Shown in pieces: positions 1 to 12,269 of a stretch of DNA of 64,000 nt (positions are counted from its first letter, which is position 1; each line of letters opens with the position of its first letter). The position numbers and the translations under genes are program-made. The notes under the pieces are model-generated. The model made no database searches, had not been told where the DNA came from, and worked only from the letters and a program-made list of their open reading frames with translations. The stretch is from Agroathelia rolfsii (lineage: Eukaryota; Basidiomycota; Agaricomycetes; Amylocorticiales; Amylocorticiaceae): NCBI GenBank assembly GCA_018343915.1, contig JABRWF010000006.1, forward strand, positions 186,001 through 250,000, written 5' to 3'.

Positions 1-3000
1 AATAGAGCGTGTACCGTTTGTCGGCGTCTCAAGATGAAGTGCGTTGGTGCGGAGCAGGGTCCGCCGTGTAGACGATGTATTGCGGGGGGCCACGATTGTA
101 TATTTGAAGAATCTCACCGTGGCAAACGCTCGTCAAAGTGCGCCGTTCTTTCTCATCTGCATAAAAGACACAGTCACTCACGTTTTAGTGTGTGTGTGTG
201 TGTGTGTGTGAACGGCAGGAAGACGGAAATACTGACGCAATCGATTCACAAACTCGAAAAGACGCTAGATACCGTCCTGCGCTCGATAGGCAATCCGAGC
301 ATTGCGTCCGGTATGATCTCCCGCTCACCTTCACCATCCGCCCAAGTGGTAGGCACCCAGGCGCTGCTCGCGTCCCCGCCCCCGCCGCTACCACAGCCGT
401 CGTCATCAGCGACACCAGGAAGAGGAGTGGCAGCAGCAACGGCAACCTCGCAACATCGGCCGCAGCCGGGATCCCCAAAGCTGCACTCTCTTCCAGACAA
501 CGCTCTCAACCCGCTGGGGCTCCTCGCAGAGGCTAGTTTGGCGAACCGACGTGCACAGGCGGCTTCAGTGAATTCGGCAGGACATGCGCAGACACAATCC
601 GATGATGAGAACGGACCGCGCAAGTTGGGTGTCGCGAGTGATTTGTATTTCAAACCTGGTGAGTGGCCCAAGTTTTTTGGGGGGATTTCTGCAGCTACTC
701 CTTTTTTGTGTTAAATTGATATATATATAGGTCCAATGACAATACTGCCCCTACGGAGACTCTACATCGAGCGACAGGTTCAACCTGAGATGCTCAGCTT
801 TGTCAACACAGAAGACGTTGTGGCTCTGTTCAGAATGTAAGCCGAGAGGCTGTTGATGAATGATGACCTGATTATAACGATCTCACCTCTTGTTCAGTTT
901 TTTTGATAACGTAAATGTAGGGATGCCCTCTTCGTGATGATTTTGATAGTATTCATGGGTTTCTTTTTTTAACCTTTTACAAAGGTCCATTGCAACCTTC
1001 TCGATCGGGACTTTCACACGCCCTCGCTTGTATGCTCTCGCTCGCCTTTCCTGCTCACTACCAGTGCGTCCGATTCATCCCAATGCTCACCATCTGGATT
1101 TTGTCCGATCTTTTTCCTTCTTTCTTCCTGACAGTGTGCGCCATCGCATCCAAGTTCTATGAAGCCAAACCAAAACTCCATCTTCGTCTCACAGACATAG
1201 CCAAGGATCTTGCTTTTAGTGTACCGGCCCAAGGGTACAAGTCCGTCGAGATTGTGCAGGCGTATCTCCTACTCGCTCTTTGGGGATGCGGTGCTGTGGA
1301 GAGATATGAGCAGGACAAGACGTGGTTGATGCTTGGTATGGCGATTCGGTTAGTTCTTCCTCTTTATCTCTCTTTGTAATATCTCGCATTGGTTAGCTTA
1401 TCTCTAAAATAAACAACTAAAATAGGATGGGTACAGATTTGAACCTCCATCGGAAGACGGCGACGGCGAGCCAGGATACACCCGAGGGCCGCGCGCGGGA
1501 CAAGGAGGTGCATATCAGAGAGCGGACGTGGTTGCTCTGTTTTTGTCTCGATCGTAGTTTTAGCTCGCAAATGGGCAAACCTTATTCGATCAAGGAGGAG
1601 TGCGTCGGTTCCCAGCCCTTCAAAAGAAGAAGAAAAATAGCTAAACAGTGTTTTATTCGGTAGCTGGATTATCCGCAACTCTGCTACCTGGGCAAGGTCG
1701 CCGCAGGCTATACCGTCTGATCCGTCATTGGCAGCTTATGTGGTCAGTTGTTAAACCCTGGATTATATTTTATGGAATAAATTCATAAATTATGATTGGA
1801 AATATAGGACTTGCAGCGAACGATGACGCGAGGGTTGGACTTGATCTACTCCAGCGTCACTTCGCCATCTGGGATGCAAGTAGATTGTGACTATTATCTC
1901 GTCATTCGGACGACCGAGGCGCATATACAAGAGTGGCACCAGCGCTCTATCAACAGTATGTCGATATTGCTCATCGCTCTCATAGATTCTCCTCAGAGAC
2001 TTTCATATCATAGTGTCGGCGGCCGAGGAATCAGTCTCCAATTACCGCCGCCTAGTTGCAGGGCTCTATTCCAGCTACAACATCCTCGTCATGAACTCGT
2101 TCGGGCTCCAAAACGCTCTTGAGCGGTCGCCTGCCGACATTGGCTACTTTTTCGTCAAGGCGCATTCGGCCGCCACACGGTGCGCTATGTTAGTCCGCGA
2201 CACGCTCGGACCAAGCGGCAATCTACGATACTCGCCCGATTCGCATTTTGTGTTGATTTCGTATGCGTTACTGAGTTTGCTCAAGGTAACGAGTTGTTTT
2301 CCTTCCCTCATGTTGTCTTCTCTTTTTTTTTTGACCAAGATATGGAAATTGTGGTACAGTTTACAAAACCGGAGTTCCGGCTCTTCTTGGACGACGAGAA
2401 GAAGACGATCGATCTTGTTCGCGACGCCGTCGATACGCTCGAGCGAGTGGCTGTGAATCCACATCATACGCCAGCACTGTACAGCTATTTCCTGCGTGCT
2501 GTCATCTCGGCTAAAGTTGACGGCCTGGCTGATTCTAATGGTAGTATTGCTCCTGAGAAAACGACAGGGGACGGGTCGGCACAAGTCGTTACGGCACCAT
2601 CCTCGTCGTCGTCATCATCCGACCGCCACGCGGGGACGATAACAGCCACTTCGAATAGCGCTGCCAACACCATAGGCGATATGGGGCCACCGACGGATAG
2701 TTCAAGTTTCCTCATGTCAACACCCCCACCCCCACCATCACATCATCATCAAGGTGGCGGTGGCCTTTTAAATGGTCACGCACAGACTAACACGATCGTA
2801 GCGAACGCCATGGGCATGCCGCCGCTGAACGAGTTCCAGTTCAATAGCGAGATGGGGCCCATCATGGATATGAGCACGTTCCCGCCCACGATAGCGGCGA
2901 TGACCGCGTCGGGAGAAGATCAGCACGGACAGTCGAATATGATTTCGATGGATAGTATCCTGAGTACTGGGTTTTGGGATAGTATGCTTGTTCCTGGTGA

Positions 3001-3303
3001 GTTTTCGACCACGGACTGCCTTTTCATTTTTGTTCTGCTGTTTTATGCACGCTGGACCGTATACTGATTTTTTTTCTTCTCTTCTCTGTGAACTTGACAG
3101 GGTACTCGAACATAGAAGGACTAAGCGGCGGCTTCGTCTTTGGGGCTGGAGGCAGTGGCCTCATCACGCCGCGCATGGGCATTACACCTCTTGCGTCGCG
3201 TGATAGCACCCCCGCGCGGGGCATAGACCCGGCGCATTTCGATCAGCGGGAAATATCGGTGACGTTTGGTAGCGGCAACTCAAAGGAATACAAGAAGGAG
3301 TGA
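1..3303 (+). CDS. Zn(II)2Cys6 transcription factor with fungal-specific TF domain (5' end outside window)
   Basis: Nuclear DNA-binding regulator; target genes unknown. The window opens inside the zinc cluster: cysteines at positions 4, 7, 14, 23, 26 and 33 of the visible protein give C-x2-C-x6-C-x8-C-x2-C-x6-C. A short coiled-coil segment (about codons 47-70) follows, then the middle homology region typical of fungal_trans proteins (PAQGYKSVEIVQAYLLLALW, then the GTDLNLHRK block). The C-terminal third is Ser/Pro/His-rich and disordered. Exons read as 1-137, 219-658, 731-836, 898-910, 985-1063, 1135-1348, 1426-1599, 1664-1742, 1808-1955, 2014-2274, 2340-2996 and 3101-3303, phase-consistent to the TGA (836 codons in window). 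The better-looking donor at 2286 breaks phase, so the GTTTGC donor at 2275 is preferred. A 13-nt exon (898-910) is unusual. It resembles PriB-like basidiomycete factors; that naming is only a family guess. Confidence 0.85.
188..210. repeat. (GT)n microsatellite inside intron 1
   Basis: An uninterrupted run of about eleven GT units lies in the first visible intron (138-218) of the Zn2Cys6 factor. The intron length (81 nt) is a multiple of three, so the region stays open in frame even though it is not coding. Confidence 0.9.
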
Positions 3304-4142
3304 ATGGTTGGAATGAAGGAGAATGTATGCTGTTCTGCTTTTCAGCGTCGGTTTCCTGTTTGTTTGTTTTTCTGTCTGTTTGTTTTGCTCTCGTGCCTTT
3401 TCTGTTCTGTTCTTTTCTCCCTCCTTCCCCCCCTCTTCAATTTTCTTTCTCGTCCTTGCCATTCGGTTATTTCAAAGTTTTCGTGTCCTTTTTTTGCATC
3501 TATTTACTTATCTAAAAATGGCCATTGCGCTGGCGGTTTGAAAGTTGCATATTTTATTCTTGTTGTAATTAATAGCATCGTTGGTTACCCCTCTTCAATG
3601 ATAGCATTCACCATGAATACGTTGGATTGATGCTGTTGATCAAGTGTGTTGTAGATATTGTGGCTTGTCATTGATTCTTCTTGTCGTTATTATGATCACC
3701 AGAATCTCAAGACGCGCAGGAGTAATCTCATCACAAGGACTTGGAGCGTAGCGAGCATGATTTGAACACAAGTTTACCACGATTACCAGATTCAAATTCA
3801 AGCTCGGCTTGTTCTGTCTTATTAACGACAAAACCTTATCTATAAGATAAGATAGACCAGTTCCCAATACAATGGGGTTACTGTAACCTAGGAAACAAAA
3901 GATTGCCTTAGTGGTAACAGGTATGAGTTGGACAGAGAGTTGGACAACAGGTTTGTCGAGACAAGGAGGCTTCTCCGAGTCTGTGGTACAATCAAGCATT
4001 ATGACATCTGCTTAGCGTGACAGCTCGCGACTTGTCACACTTCCTGTCGCGGTGTGAGTTGCAATCACGCTCCGAACTAAAGTCTCTATTTCGAGTTTAG
4101 ACCCTGGGCGTCTTCAAATCGCTTGTTTGCCCAGTGATATAG
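3304..4142. other. Intergenic region, no gene seen
   Basis: It holds the likely 3' UTR of the transcription factor and a strongly T/C-rich tract (about 3330-3520) that opens several short meaningless frames. The remainder (about 3640-4140) contains the upstream region of FAN1. No RNA gene or conserved coding pattern is apparent. Confidence 0.6.
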
Positions 4143-7100
4143 ATGACTGATGATGCTTACAACCCAAAGCTAATCAACAAACTGGTATTTGGCGAGGAAG
4201 ATGATACCCCCAGCGATGAAGAACAAGATGATACTCAAGATGAAGACATACTAGTAGGCGTCGATGAATATGCTGGCGCCGGTCGACAGCAGGCTGTTAA
4301 GGAAGACCTCGAATACGAAGAAGACTGCAATGAGAGTGAAAAAAATAGCATAAACAAGGGTGTGAAGCAGAAATCAGCATATGTTCATCTTTTCGAATGT
4401 GTGTGCTTGAACTACCATGAATACGCTTTATATTCACGATGAGGCTCCTTGTAGCTATGCTTGCCGTCGTCTTGAATAACGAGAGCTACCTGTTCACAGA
4501 ACCAGAACTCGCGTGCCTTTCTCGCTATCATGAGCTTTCCTGTGCGTATTTATTTTTAAAGTTTTGCAATTATAAACATAGTAATTGACTTTTTTCGTAG
4601 ATAGCGCCAAGTACATTCTAGTTCGTCTATGCATTCGTACACCAGGAAAATGTTTCAGAAGATCTCAAATAGACTATGGTGATGATATTGACTTGGAAGT
4701 TTCTCAAGTGATTGATGAACTTTGCAAATCACCGCATCTTACTTCTACCCCACCTGACAACTCTAAGCCCGCAACACAACTCAGAGCTAAACCTTCAGAC
4801 TCAAGGCGCCCAAGCACTATTCCTGGTAGGGAAAATAAACCCATAGAGGTTATTGATCTCACTGGGGATGATGATGATGATGATCCCGGTTATGAACTTC
4901 TTGAGTCTCAGAATAAGAGCCAAGTACTCGAAGACCGAGGCGCCACATTGGATTGCTTTTGCTTCAACGAACGAACTATGACGCTTGAGGAGCTACTGAA
5001 TTGTCTCAGCGCCAAGGAACTCAAGACCTTGGTGAAAGAATTGAGACTTAAGCCCATGAGACTTGTATGTACTTTGACCTAAGGAAGCAATGTCCTGTTT
5101 CATTTACGTTCATCATTAGATGGAGGAGAACATCGCTTTGCTCTTGGAACATGCTCAGAAGCAGGCTGTTTTACTCTCTTCCTCATCACACAATAATAGC
5201 AGTAGCAAATCCAGACTCTTCAAATCCAAGAATAGCAAGGATTCGGTCTCCCTGTCTAGTCTGAGGCAATCACTGCTGGCTTTTGGTCCCAAAAGAACTC
5301 AGGAGTCCAGGCTCAGACAGATGGTTCTCTCCCTTCTCGGTAAGCTTTATTTGAGGCTCAACTCTCCAGGTACATCTAGCGCCTAATATTCATTCTACAG
5401 TGCGCTGTGTCAAGGTTAACCCCACAGCATTTAAACTTTTACAACGCGTCAATCTTGTTTATTTCCGCAGGTTAATTTCACACTCGCGTCTCTATGTTAT
5501 GAACGTATTTCCCTTTACTAAAATGACGGACTATTTTAGCACGGAACTGTCGCTTAAACTCATGAACGCCTCGATTCTCTCTCGTTTTCGGAAACGCTTC
5601 TACCCCATTTACGTGCATAAACGTACAACAGACATCTGGAGTTCACGGGAGGGATTGCTCCAATACGAAGAAGCGTTGGAAATGCAAAGCAAAGTGGATG
5701 AGTTCCTGGGATATACAGCAGTAAAACCCGTCTTCAAGACGGCCAGATCTGCCAGCACTCAACAAGAAGCGTCTTCATCAAAGTCTCAAGAAAATGCTGG
5801 TGCGTACGACGGACCTTGCTTACATTGATTCTTCCCCTTATAGATGAATAGGTATGAAACCAAATCATTCAAAGTTAGATTTCCAGAAGAGCGGAGACCA
5901 AGAAGAGAAGGAGCAGGATTTTGAAGAGCCAACACAAGAGGTGGAGGAAAACCCCCGCGTACGCACTATGCGAGAAGCTCGGGCTTTCGTTTTCGATGTT
6001 GTTTATCCCAAGTGGAAAGATCTTTTGGCCACCAGGAATGCAGTAGATAGTCAAACCATAGAGAACGCTGGTCGACCACGCCCGGGACTTGAACGTTTCG
6101 ACAGTGGTTCGTAAGCCCTTTTACTTATCTTGGCGCTTGGACTTAGCCTTCTTCTTTAGGTAACATAATTACACGCATAATCTGCAAAGGGGCGCATATC
6201 CTTGGCACACTCAAAGAATATGATCAAGAACTATCTGTGCTCAAGGAATTGTTGCAACAGCGGTATTGGAGGCGGGCAAGAAGAGGGAAATGGTACGAGC
6301 GCCAGGCACTTATCCTCATGACGCATTGCACCAAAGGTCAAGAAACGATGGAGCGTGCTCGGAGATGTGTTTTGGAAGGTCTGGAAGACAAGGATACTCG
6401 ATTGGGTATGTCATTATTCTCAGTATGGTGATGCTTCTTCAAAATTTACATTCAATATTGCACCAGTCTATAAATTCAAATTACAGGCACGTCTGATCAA
6501 GCTGGAAAAGAAACTCAAGCTTCCCGCTGAAGAGCAAAAATCTGCTCATTTTTCGACCTCCATCGAGAAGCTACAAATGGCCAAGGAGGTTTATATCGAG
6601 GCCATACGTGTATGGGAAAGGGACTCAGACAACGCTGAAAAGGATAATTCTACTGCTCTAGACGAAGATGACGTGGAAATGATCGATACAGGATCAACGC
6701 TGGATTCCTGGATTACGATCTCCAAGGGAGATTCAAGTCCGGTCAAGAGGGAGAGTATCACGCAGGCAGCGTCACTAATGTCCCGTCAATCAGTTGGCCT
6801 AACTTCGAAGAAAGAGGTTAGTTCCGATTCGAGGTCCAAGTCGCCCGTAAAGCGTGCTCAGGCATCCATGAGTAAAACCGTTCAAGACAAAGAGGTATAA
6901 TAAACTTACGTCCGCATGAGTCATGTTGCACCATTCATCTCTGGGTCATAGGCTTCATGGTCGGGCAAATCTCTATGGTTAGGTAAGGGCGGCGCAAATA
7001 TTACAGTTGAGGATGCGAGCTTGGAATATTACGCTAAATCCGGCTTTAAAGGGTACGTGCATGTGTTACATGCACTCCTTTTCTATCATTTCTTCAGTTC

Positions 7101-8022
7101 CTAAAAAATCGTTTCTTATTTCTAGCTTCCATTGCGAAGGTCGCATCATCAGCACTCTGTTCGGCCTACTCTTCTGGGACATCCTCTTTCATCCCGTAGC
7201 AGGAGCGTTCGAGACGCCCTATCAATCCGCACCACTCGACATTGCCGACGAAACATTTTATCATTCACGCAAGGCTCTGATTGACGCCCGGCTGGCGGAT
7301 ATTCGGGCGGGGAAAGCTGTCGAGATTATCGAACGGTATGATAACTGGCATAGAGAGAAGAAGACGTGGTGTGTTGGTGTTAAATGGGATATGTTCGAGA
7401 AGGACGATCTAGTCCAGATAGCCGAGGTGAGTTGGACACATCGGCGGTCATTGCAATTCTGGACTGAAGGCAATTATAGTGTATCGGAGGTGAACCCCTG
7501 GCCGTAATTTGTCTTGCTGTATGCGAGGATTATAGCGGCAGAGCTGGCGGCGTGCCAGACTTGTGCATTTGGAACTGGGAGACCAAGACGTGCAAATTTG
7601 TCGAGGTCAAAGGGCCGGGTGATACGCTTAGAGAGAATCAGAAGGTAGGCATCTATTCTGCAACATTGCTTTCAATCACTCATTCTTAATTTTCAAAGCT
7701 CTGGGCGCATATACTGTCGTATGCGGGTGCACATGTCGAGACATGTCATGTACGCAAGTTTGGTGACCCTCATCCCTTGATGAAAAAGTTGGACAAACGT
7801 CGTCGCTCGTCGAAACGAGCGCAGACTGACAACAAGAAGCCACTTCGTTCAAAAGAGATCATCGAAAGCGAGGATGACGCCGAGAATAGTCAAAACGTTA
7901 TCGTGTCTGCCGCTGCGGTGTCTGAGGGTGAGGACAATAGCGCAAGTGCTAGTAATTTGAGTCCTCCTAAATGTAGAGGGGTGAAGCGAAAATCTACAGA
8001 CTTGTTGCTACCTGATCGCTAG
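4143..8022 (+). CDS. FAN1: FAN1 family structure-specific nuclease (Fanconi-associated nuclease 1)
   Basis: 5' flap endonuclease / 5'-3' exonuclease of DNA interstrand crosslink repair, nuclear. Thirteen exons join in phase to 1063 aa (human about 1017): 4143-4402, 4444-4541, 4601-5064, 5120-5339, 5401-5470, 5540-5799, 5852-6106, 6160-6405, 6467-6894, 6952-7052, 7126-7426, 7480-7644, 7699-8022. The 41-nt first intron is the least certain. Domain order: acidic N-terminus; FAN1 N-terminal/SAP-like region (NNESYLF, VRLCIRTPGK, TLEELLNCLSAKELK); TPR-like helical region (RGKWYERQALIL); C-terminal VRR-NUC domain (HCEGRIISTLFGLLFWDI, then GGVPDLCIWN and FVEVKGPGD). The PD-(D/E)xK residues are Asp near codon 928, Glu 943 and Lys 945 (7558-7611), all intact. 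No UBZ zinc finger is visible, unlike the animal protein. A VIDLT-plus-six-Asp motif (4849-4884) looks like a SUMO-interacting motif. The basic C-terminal tail could be a nuclear localisation signal. Confidence 0.93.
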
Positions 8023-8286
8023 GCAAATGCTCACCAGCTCATTTCACATGTATTTATAGGGGTTCATGGTTAATAAGTCAACTACGTGTGTTATATATGT
8101 AAGGTTAATGATCGAATTAGAACTGCGGCTTGATTATGCAGAATTGCTATCTCCGTGAGCTTGCAATCTTGGTAAGCACGAGATACTATTTTTTAAAAAA
8201 AAATCCAATTCAATTACAGTTACACAAAAAAAAGACTTGCGTATACACTTTTTGTCTTTATCACACACTCAAGATACCCTTAGCCC

Positions 8287-9432
8287 TCATTCATTCATCT
8301 GGACGTCTTCGTCGCTCGATCCGGCTCCCGTTGCCGCCGGGGGAGCAGCAGCAGCTGGTGCATCAGCAGAATCCTTTGGTACCATGGTATCAATGAACGG
8401 CTTCACGGGGTCGTTTTCTAGGATCCTGAATATGCCCTTTCCACCAGAGACGGCAGGCTCGAGCTCGCTCGCGGGGCCGATGATGCCGATCGAGGTGTTA
8501 TTCACGTTGAGCTCCTTGTCTTGTTGTAATGTTTCGCGGAGCGCATGTAGACCGTGGCGGATCAGGTCTTCCAGTGATGCTAAGACGGCAAGGAAAAGAA
8601 AAGGGAATCAAGTCACGGAGTCCACAAATCAGAATACATTTATGGAAGGTTGGGCAAAAGCAGGGCGTACCATTAGCAAAGCTTTCATAGTGCTTTTCTA
8701 GGTATGTTTTGGCGCTTTGGCTGCGTGCGCCGATACTCATGGCATAATATTCATACGAATTTCCTGATGGAGAGAATTCGTATAGATGTGGGCCAGTTTG
8801 ATCTGAACCAATGACGAGGAACCCAACACCATAAGGGCGACGACCGTATTCTTGTGTATTCACCTGAGCCTCTTAAAGAAATAGGTTGGTACAAAACCCA
8901 ATCGATCTTCACGAAGACGTACTGTCTGCAATAGCAGTCACAAGTCTGTTAACGGGAACTGGTCGATCGAATATCATGCGAGATGACATGGCTTGTTGTC
9001 TCATAAAGTTACTGTGATCATAATCGGTCAGCATGATAGATTAACTTAGTATTTTAAATATAACATGCCTGAGTACACGAGCATCGGATGTCAGCCCGGC
9101 AATACCAATACCAACATGATCATCTATGCGGAACATCTTGTTCTGGTATGATGCCAGCTCGCCTGTAGATCGCTACATTTGTCTATAAGTGCAAGGACGC
9201 ATAGATAGAGCGATTATATTCAACCTTGAGTGCTAATAGGATAGCATGTGTCTTTGACCTCAATCCAACGACGGCAGAGCCTTGCTTGACGGCCTCGAGA
9301 GCATATTCGACTTGATGAAGCCGACCCTGAGGCGAGAAGACGGTGTTATCGGAGTCGTAGGTGTTGCGAAACTATTTACGAGTGTAATTTTGAGATGCTG
9401 GACATTAGAATAGATGTGCTCGGGCATACCAT
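8287..9432 (-). CDS. PSMA1: 20S proteasome subunit alpha type-1 (alpha-6, PSMA1 / yeast Pre5)
   Basis: Outer-ring, non-catalytic alpha subunit of the 20S proteasome. Six exons: 9430-9432, 9225-9371, 9069-9172, 8923-9011, 8671-8871, 8287-8579, giving 278 aa in phase (human 263). Family marks: the alpha-subunit N-terminus [20 protein letters not shown] followed by [11 protein letters not shown], then [16 protein letters not shown], and the PSMA1-specific [14 protein letters not shown] and [16 protein letters not shown]. The C-terminal tail is Ala/Pro-rich and ends acidic. Two oddities: exon 1 is only the ATG, directly followed by GTATGC, and intron 3 begins with GC (AG|GCATGT, 9068 downward). 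It faces FAN1 tail to tail and shares a 167-bp intergenic region head to head with the deacylase gene. Confidence 0.95.
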
Positions 9433-9599
9433 GGCAGAAGAAGGATTGAGGCAAGGAATAAAGATGAGATTGAGCCAGACGCGTATGCTATGGCAGCTTG
9501 CTATGGCCCAAGTGACGCGTCGCGAGCATCCACATTCCCCGGCCCGGCTTCAGTTACTGCTACTCACTACTCACCATCACTCGAACCTTTCTACCATCT
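9433..9599. promoter_or_regulatory. Bidirectional promoter region (PSMA1 / DTD1)
   Basis: Only 167 bp separate the two divergent start codons, so both core promoters and 5' UTRs must share this interval. A GC-rich stretch (about 9518-9550) stands out from the otherwise mixed sequence. No TATA box is obvious. Confidence 0.6.
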
Positions 9600-10439
9600 A
9601 TGCGAGCAGTCGTCCAGCGTGTGCTCTCTGCATCTGTCGAGGGCGAGTACAAACCATGGCCTTCTTAATCCACTAATAATAATTGTTGGTCATTAGTGGA
9701 TGGAGAGGTCATCTCCAAAATCTCTCGTGGTCTGATGGTCCTCGTGGGCATCGGCGTTGGTCTGTGTGGTGAACAATCTTACACTCGAAGTGCTTTTCTT
9801 ATTGTTCTCTTTGCATGGCGTAGACAGACGACACCCCCAGTGATATCGATGCTCTGTCCCGCAAGATGTTAGCGTAACCAAACACACATATGCGACGACT
9901 CTGGTTCACGTCATAGGTTTTTCTCCAGACTTTCTCTTAGAGTATTTGAAGATCCTCAAACAGGCACATTCTGGAAGAAGAGTGTGCAGGACATCGATGG
10001 AGAGATATTATGCGTCTCTCAATTTACCCTGATGGCTCAGACAGTCAAGGGCTCCAAACCGGATTTCCATCTAGCCATGGTAATTCAACCCTACGTCGAG
10101 ATAGTGACAGGCATGAACCTAAAGTCTGGCTCTACTAGGGAACCGAGTCCTCTAAGGATATGTACTCTTTGTTCTTGGAAAAGATGAAGACTACCTATAA
10201 GGCGGATAAAATTCAAGGTCTCTTGAGTTATCCCGTTACTATTATGCAGCACTTTAAATTCAAGGCTTTTTTTCAGACGGTCGCTTTGGCGCCATGATGA
10301 ACGTTAGCCTAACAAATGAGGTATATATGATCCAATTCAAGTATCCTGTCTTTTACCAAATTTCTTGTAGGGTCCTGTGACGTTTACTCTTGATTCTCGC
10401 AAATCCGTCTACGTAGATTCAACGAGCAATCGAAACTGA
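9600..10439 (+). CDS. DTD1: D-aminoacyl-tRNA deacylase (DTD family)
   Basis: Hydrolyses D-amino acids (and mischarged glycine) from tRNA, a cytosolic translation-quality enzyme acting as a homodimer. Seven exons (9600-9642, 9697-9759, 9828-9867, 9929-10079, 10139-10217, 10277-10320, 10371-10439) join to 162 aa, close to human DTD1. Visible family marks: MRAVVQRV N-terminus, VDGEV, RGLMVLVGI, the catalytic loop ILCVSQFTL (SQxxL motif), KPDFHLAM, and FGAMMNVSLTNEGPVT (NxGP motif) near the end. Intron 1 has to use a GC donor (G|GCGAGT at 9643) to keep phase across SVE-VDGE. It is convergent with the PPIL1 gene. Confidence 0.92.
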
Positions 10440-10764
10440 GATTACTCAAAAGCATTCTTAGCTTCTTGTTGTACCCAAGATTCGAGAAGGATTTCGCAGA
10501 TAAGTCCTCAAGGTTTGTAGCAGTGTATATAGTACCATACGTAGAAACATCTACATCTGGCTAAGGAGGTCTGAATATCATGCTTTGATATTTGAATGAC
10601 ACCATATCTTCTACAAAGCACTTAGATATTCAAACCATAGAGTGTTAAAGCAAGAGGGGCAGATTCCCTATGTGACGGTTTCGTAGAGCCAACTCGTCTG
10701 GCGTCATTCCCAAACAACATGTGTAACCAAAAATAACAATAACTGGGCTTTTGGTTTTTTGTTT
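10440..10764. other. Intergenic region between convergent 3' ends
   Basis: It carries the 3' UTRs of the deacylase and the cyclophilin. Nothing else coding is visible. Confidence 0.6.
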
Positions 10765-11503
10765 TTATTCGGAGGCTTGCTGTGATACAATACGCGCTTT
10801 ATGAATTTTGACATCTTCTTTTGGGCTGTTCAAAATGCGTCAACGAACGGAGCTCGGTAAATAAACAAAAAGCGTACCGATCTTGTGCGTCTGTAGCTAC
10901 ACTCCCTAGTCTTTGGAGCACCCGCATACCAGAACTAACCCTCCCAAATATGGTGTGCTTCCTATCCAGCCAGGGGGTTGGTGCTAGCGTAAGGAAAAAT
11001 TGGGATCCATTGGTGTCGGGACCCGAGTTGGCCATGGCCAAAATACCAGCACCGACGAAGCGTAGTTCAGGATCGATCTCGTCGGCACTGAATTGAACAT
11101 AAACCAAGTCCGTCAGCTTCAAGGCATCATAATATAATAGGAAGAAAAAGAGAGAGCGTTTTACAATTTATCACCATAAATACTTGTTCCACCACGTCCA
11201 GTGCCAGTTGGATCGCCACCTTGGACCATGAAATCCTGGAAAAGAGCCTGATTAGCGTTTAAAATAGCGGGAAGCATTTGTCCCACATACAGCAAGTATT
11301 CTATGGAAGATTACACCATTATAATATCCTCTTCGGGCTAATTCAGCAAAGTTCTTGCATGTCTAGTATGTGCAAGGAGCCAGGGTAAGCTACATTGATG
11401 ATAGCTGTAAAGAAACTAAGAAAGAATAGACCTTTGGGGCATGATTCCAATAGAGCTCGAGTTGAATGTTGCCCAGGGATGTTTCAAGCACAACAGACTC
11501 CAT
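10765..11503 (-). CDS. PPIL1: Peptidyl-prolyl cis-trans isomerase, PPIL1-type cyclophilin
   Basis: Single-domain cyclophilin; PPIL1 orthologues sit in the activated spliceosome through SNW1/Prp45. Five exons: 11432-11503, 11291-11362, 11165-11235, 10878-11087, 10765-10825, giving 161 aa (human 166). The whole cyclophilin fold is present: [20 protein letters not shown] (catalytic Arg), [15 protein letters not shown], the [20 protein letters not shown] active-site block, W in [13 protein letters not shown], and the PPIL1-type end [15 protein letters not shown]. There is no signal peptide and no extra domain. Start choice: the ATG at 11503 gives the short N-terminus typical of fungal members. 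Confidence 0.93.
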
Positions 11504-12269
11504 CAGCGTAGACCCCAGTTGGCTGCTGCCGCATCACGTCACGGTTTCGTTCCAAGGACATCATAGCATTCATCAAGTGGCTGTGTCCGGAAGCATACAT
11601 CTTTGTAAACTGGATTTGGCCGCCGCTTATGCATGTACTAGTAACTCAGCTGCTGGGTTCAACTTAAAGGCACCCTAGCAACTTTGTCATCCGTATGGGG
11701 TTCAATTAAGACAACCTTGAATTGCTTGAACCTATGAGTATAATACTCAGACTCTTCACTGTTTTCACTTCGAGTTTTCACGTAATCCGGAAACCTGATC
11801 CAGCTATTGAACAAATACTAGTACTAGGAGTGCCAGCAGCGTATTCATGGAAGCACCGGTCACCGATATTGCCGTCAGATGTGCATGAACCCATAGCTTG
11901 GTTACTAATTTCACCTGTGCAACAGATGCATCAGACCGGGACGGGATGATTCCTATTACATTTATCCCAGGTCGGGACGGAACTGTAATGATTGCTGATA
12001 ATTATATGCTCAATTCCGCTCCTCAGCGGATCAGCCATATCAGGCGCAGGTCGTATCAGAAAAGTGTCGCTTCTTGTCTCTTGCAATATCTATCTCCGTT
12101 TTGTTAAGTGGAGGAATGACTATTGATATCACTACCCGTCCTTGATTTGATGAAACACCCGCGTATTACTAAGTAGCAGGTTGTCTAAGTTCTATACAGC
12201 CGTTTATTAGGGAGATAAATTCTATAAGATATATAGTATGTACTATGGTCTGGTCCACCGTTAGCTTAC
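11504..12269. other. Intergenic region, no gene seen
   Basis: About 770 bp between the divergent PPIL1 and 7TM-like genes. Only short frames without codon structure or family resemblance are found. Confidence 0.55.

Noticed and set aside
185..671. Several overlapping open frames around the GT repeat on both strands
   Set aside because: They are shadows of the transcription factor exons and of the intron microsatellite; no codon structure of their own.
2286..2339. A consensus-looking GTAACG donor in the transcription factor
   Set aside because: It shifts the following exon out of its clearly coding frame; the donor at 2275 keeps phase.
3300..3630. Hydrophobic-looking frames rich in Phe/Leu/Ser/Cys
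   Set aside because: Produced by a T/C-rich low-complexity 3' UTR; three frames are open at once.
3730..3790. GTTCAAATC on the minus strand, tRNA-like
   Set aside because: Flanking pentamers do not form a T-stem; no anticodon arm found.
3640..3999. Minus-strand frame of 119 codons
   Set aside because: No family resemblance, promoter or conserved motif; chance opening in an intergenic spacer.
9260..9696. Plus-strand and minus-strand short frames around the PSMA1/DTD promoter
   Set aside because: They span introns of the two recognised genes and have no independent support.
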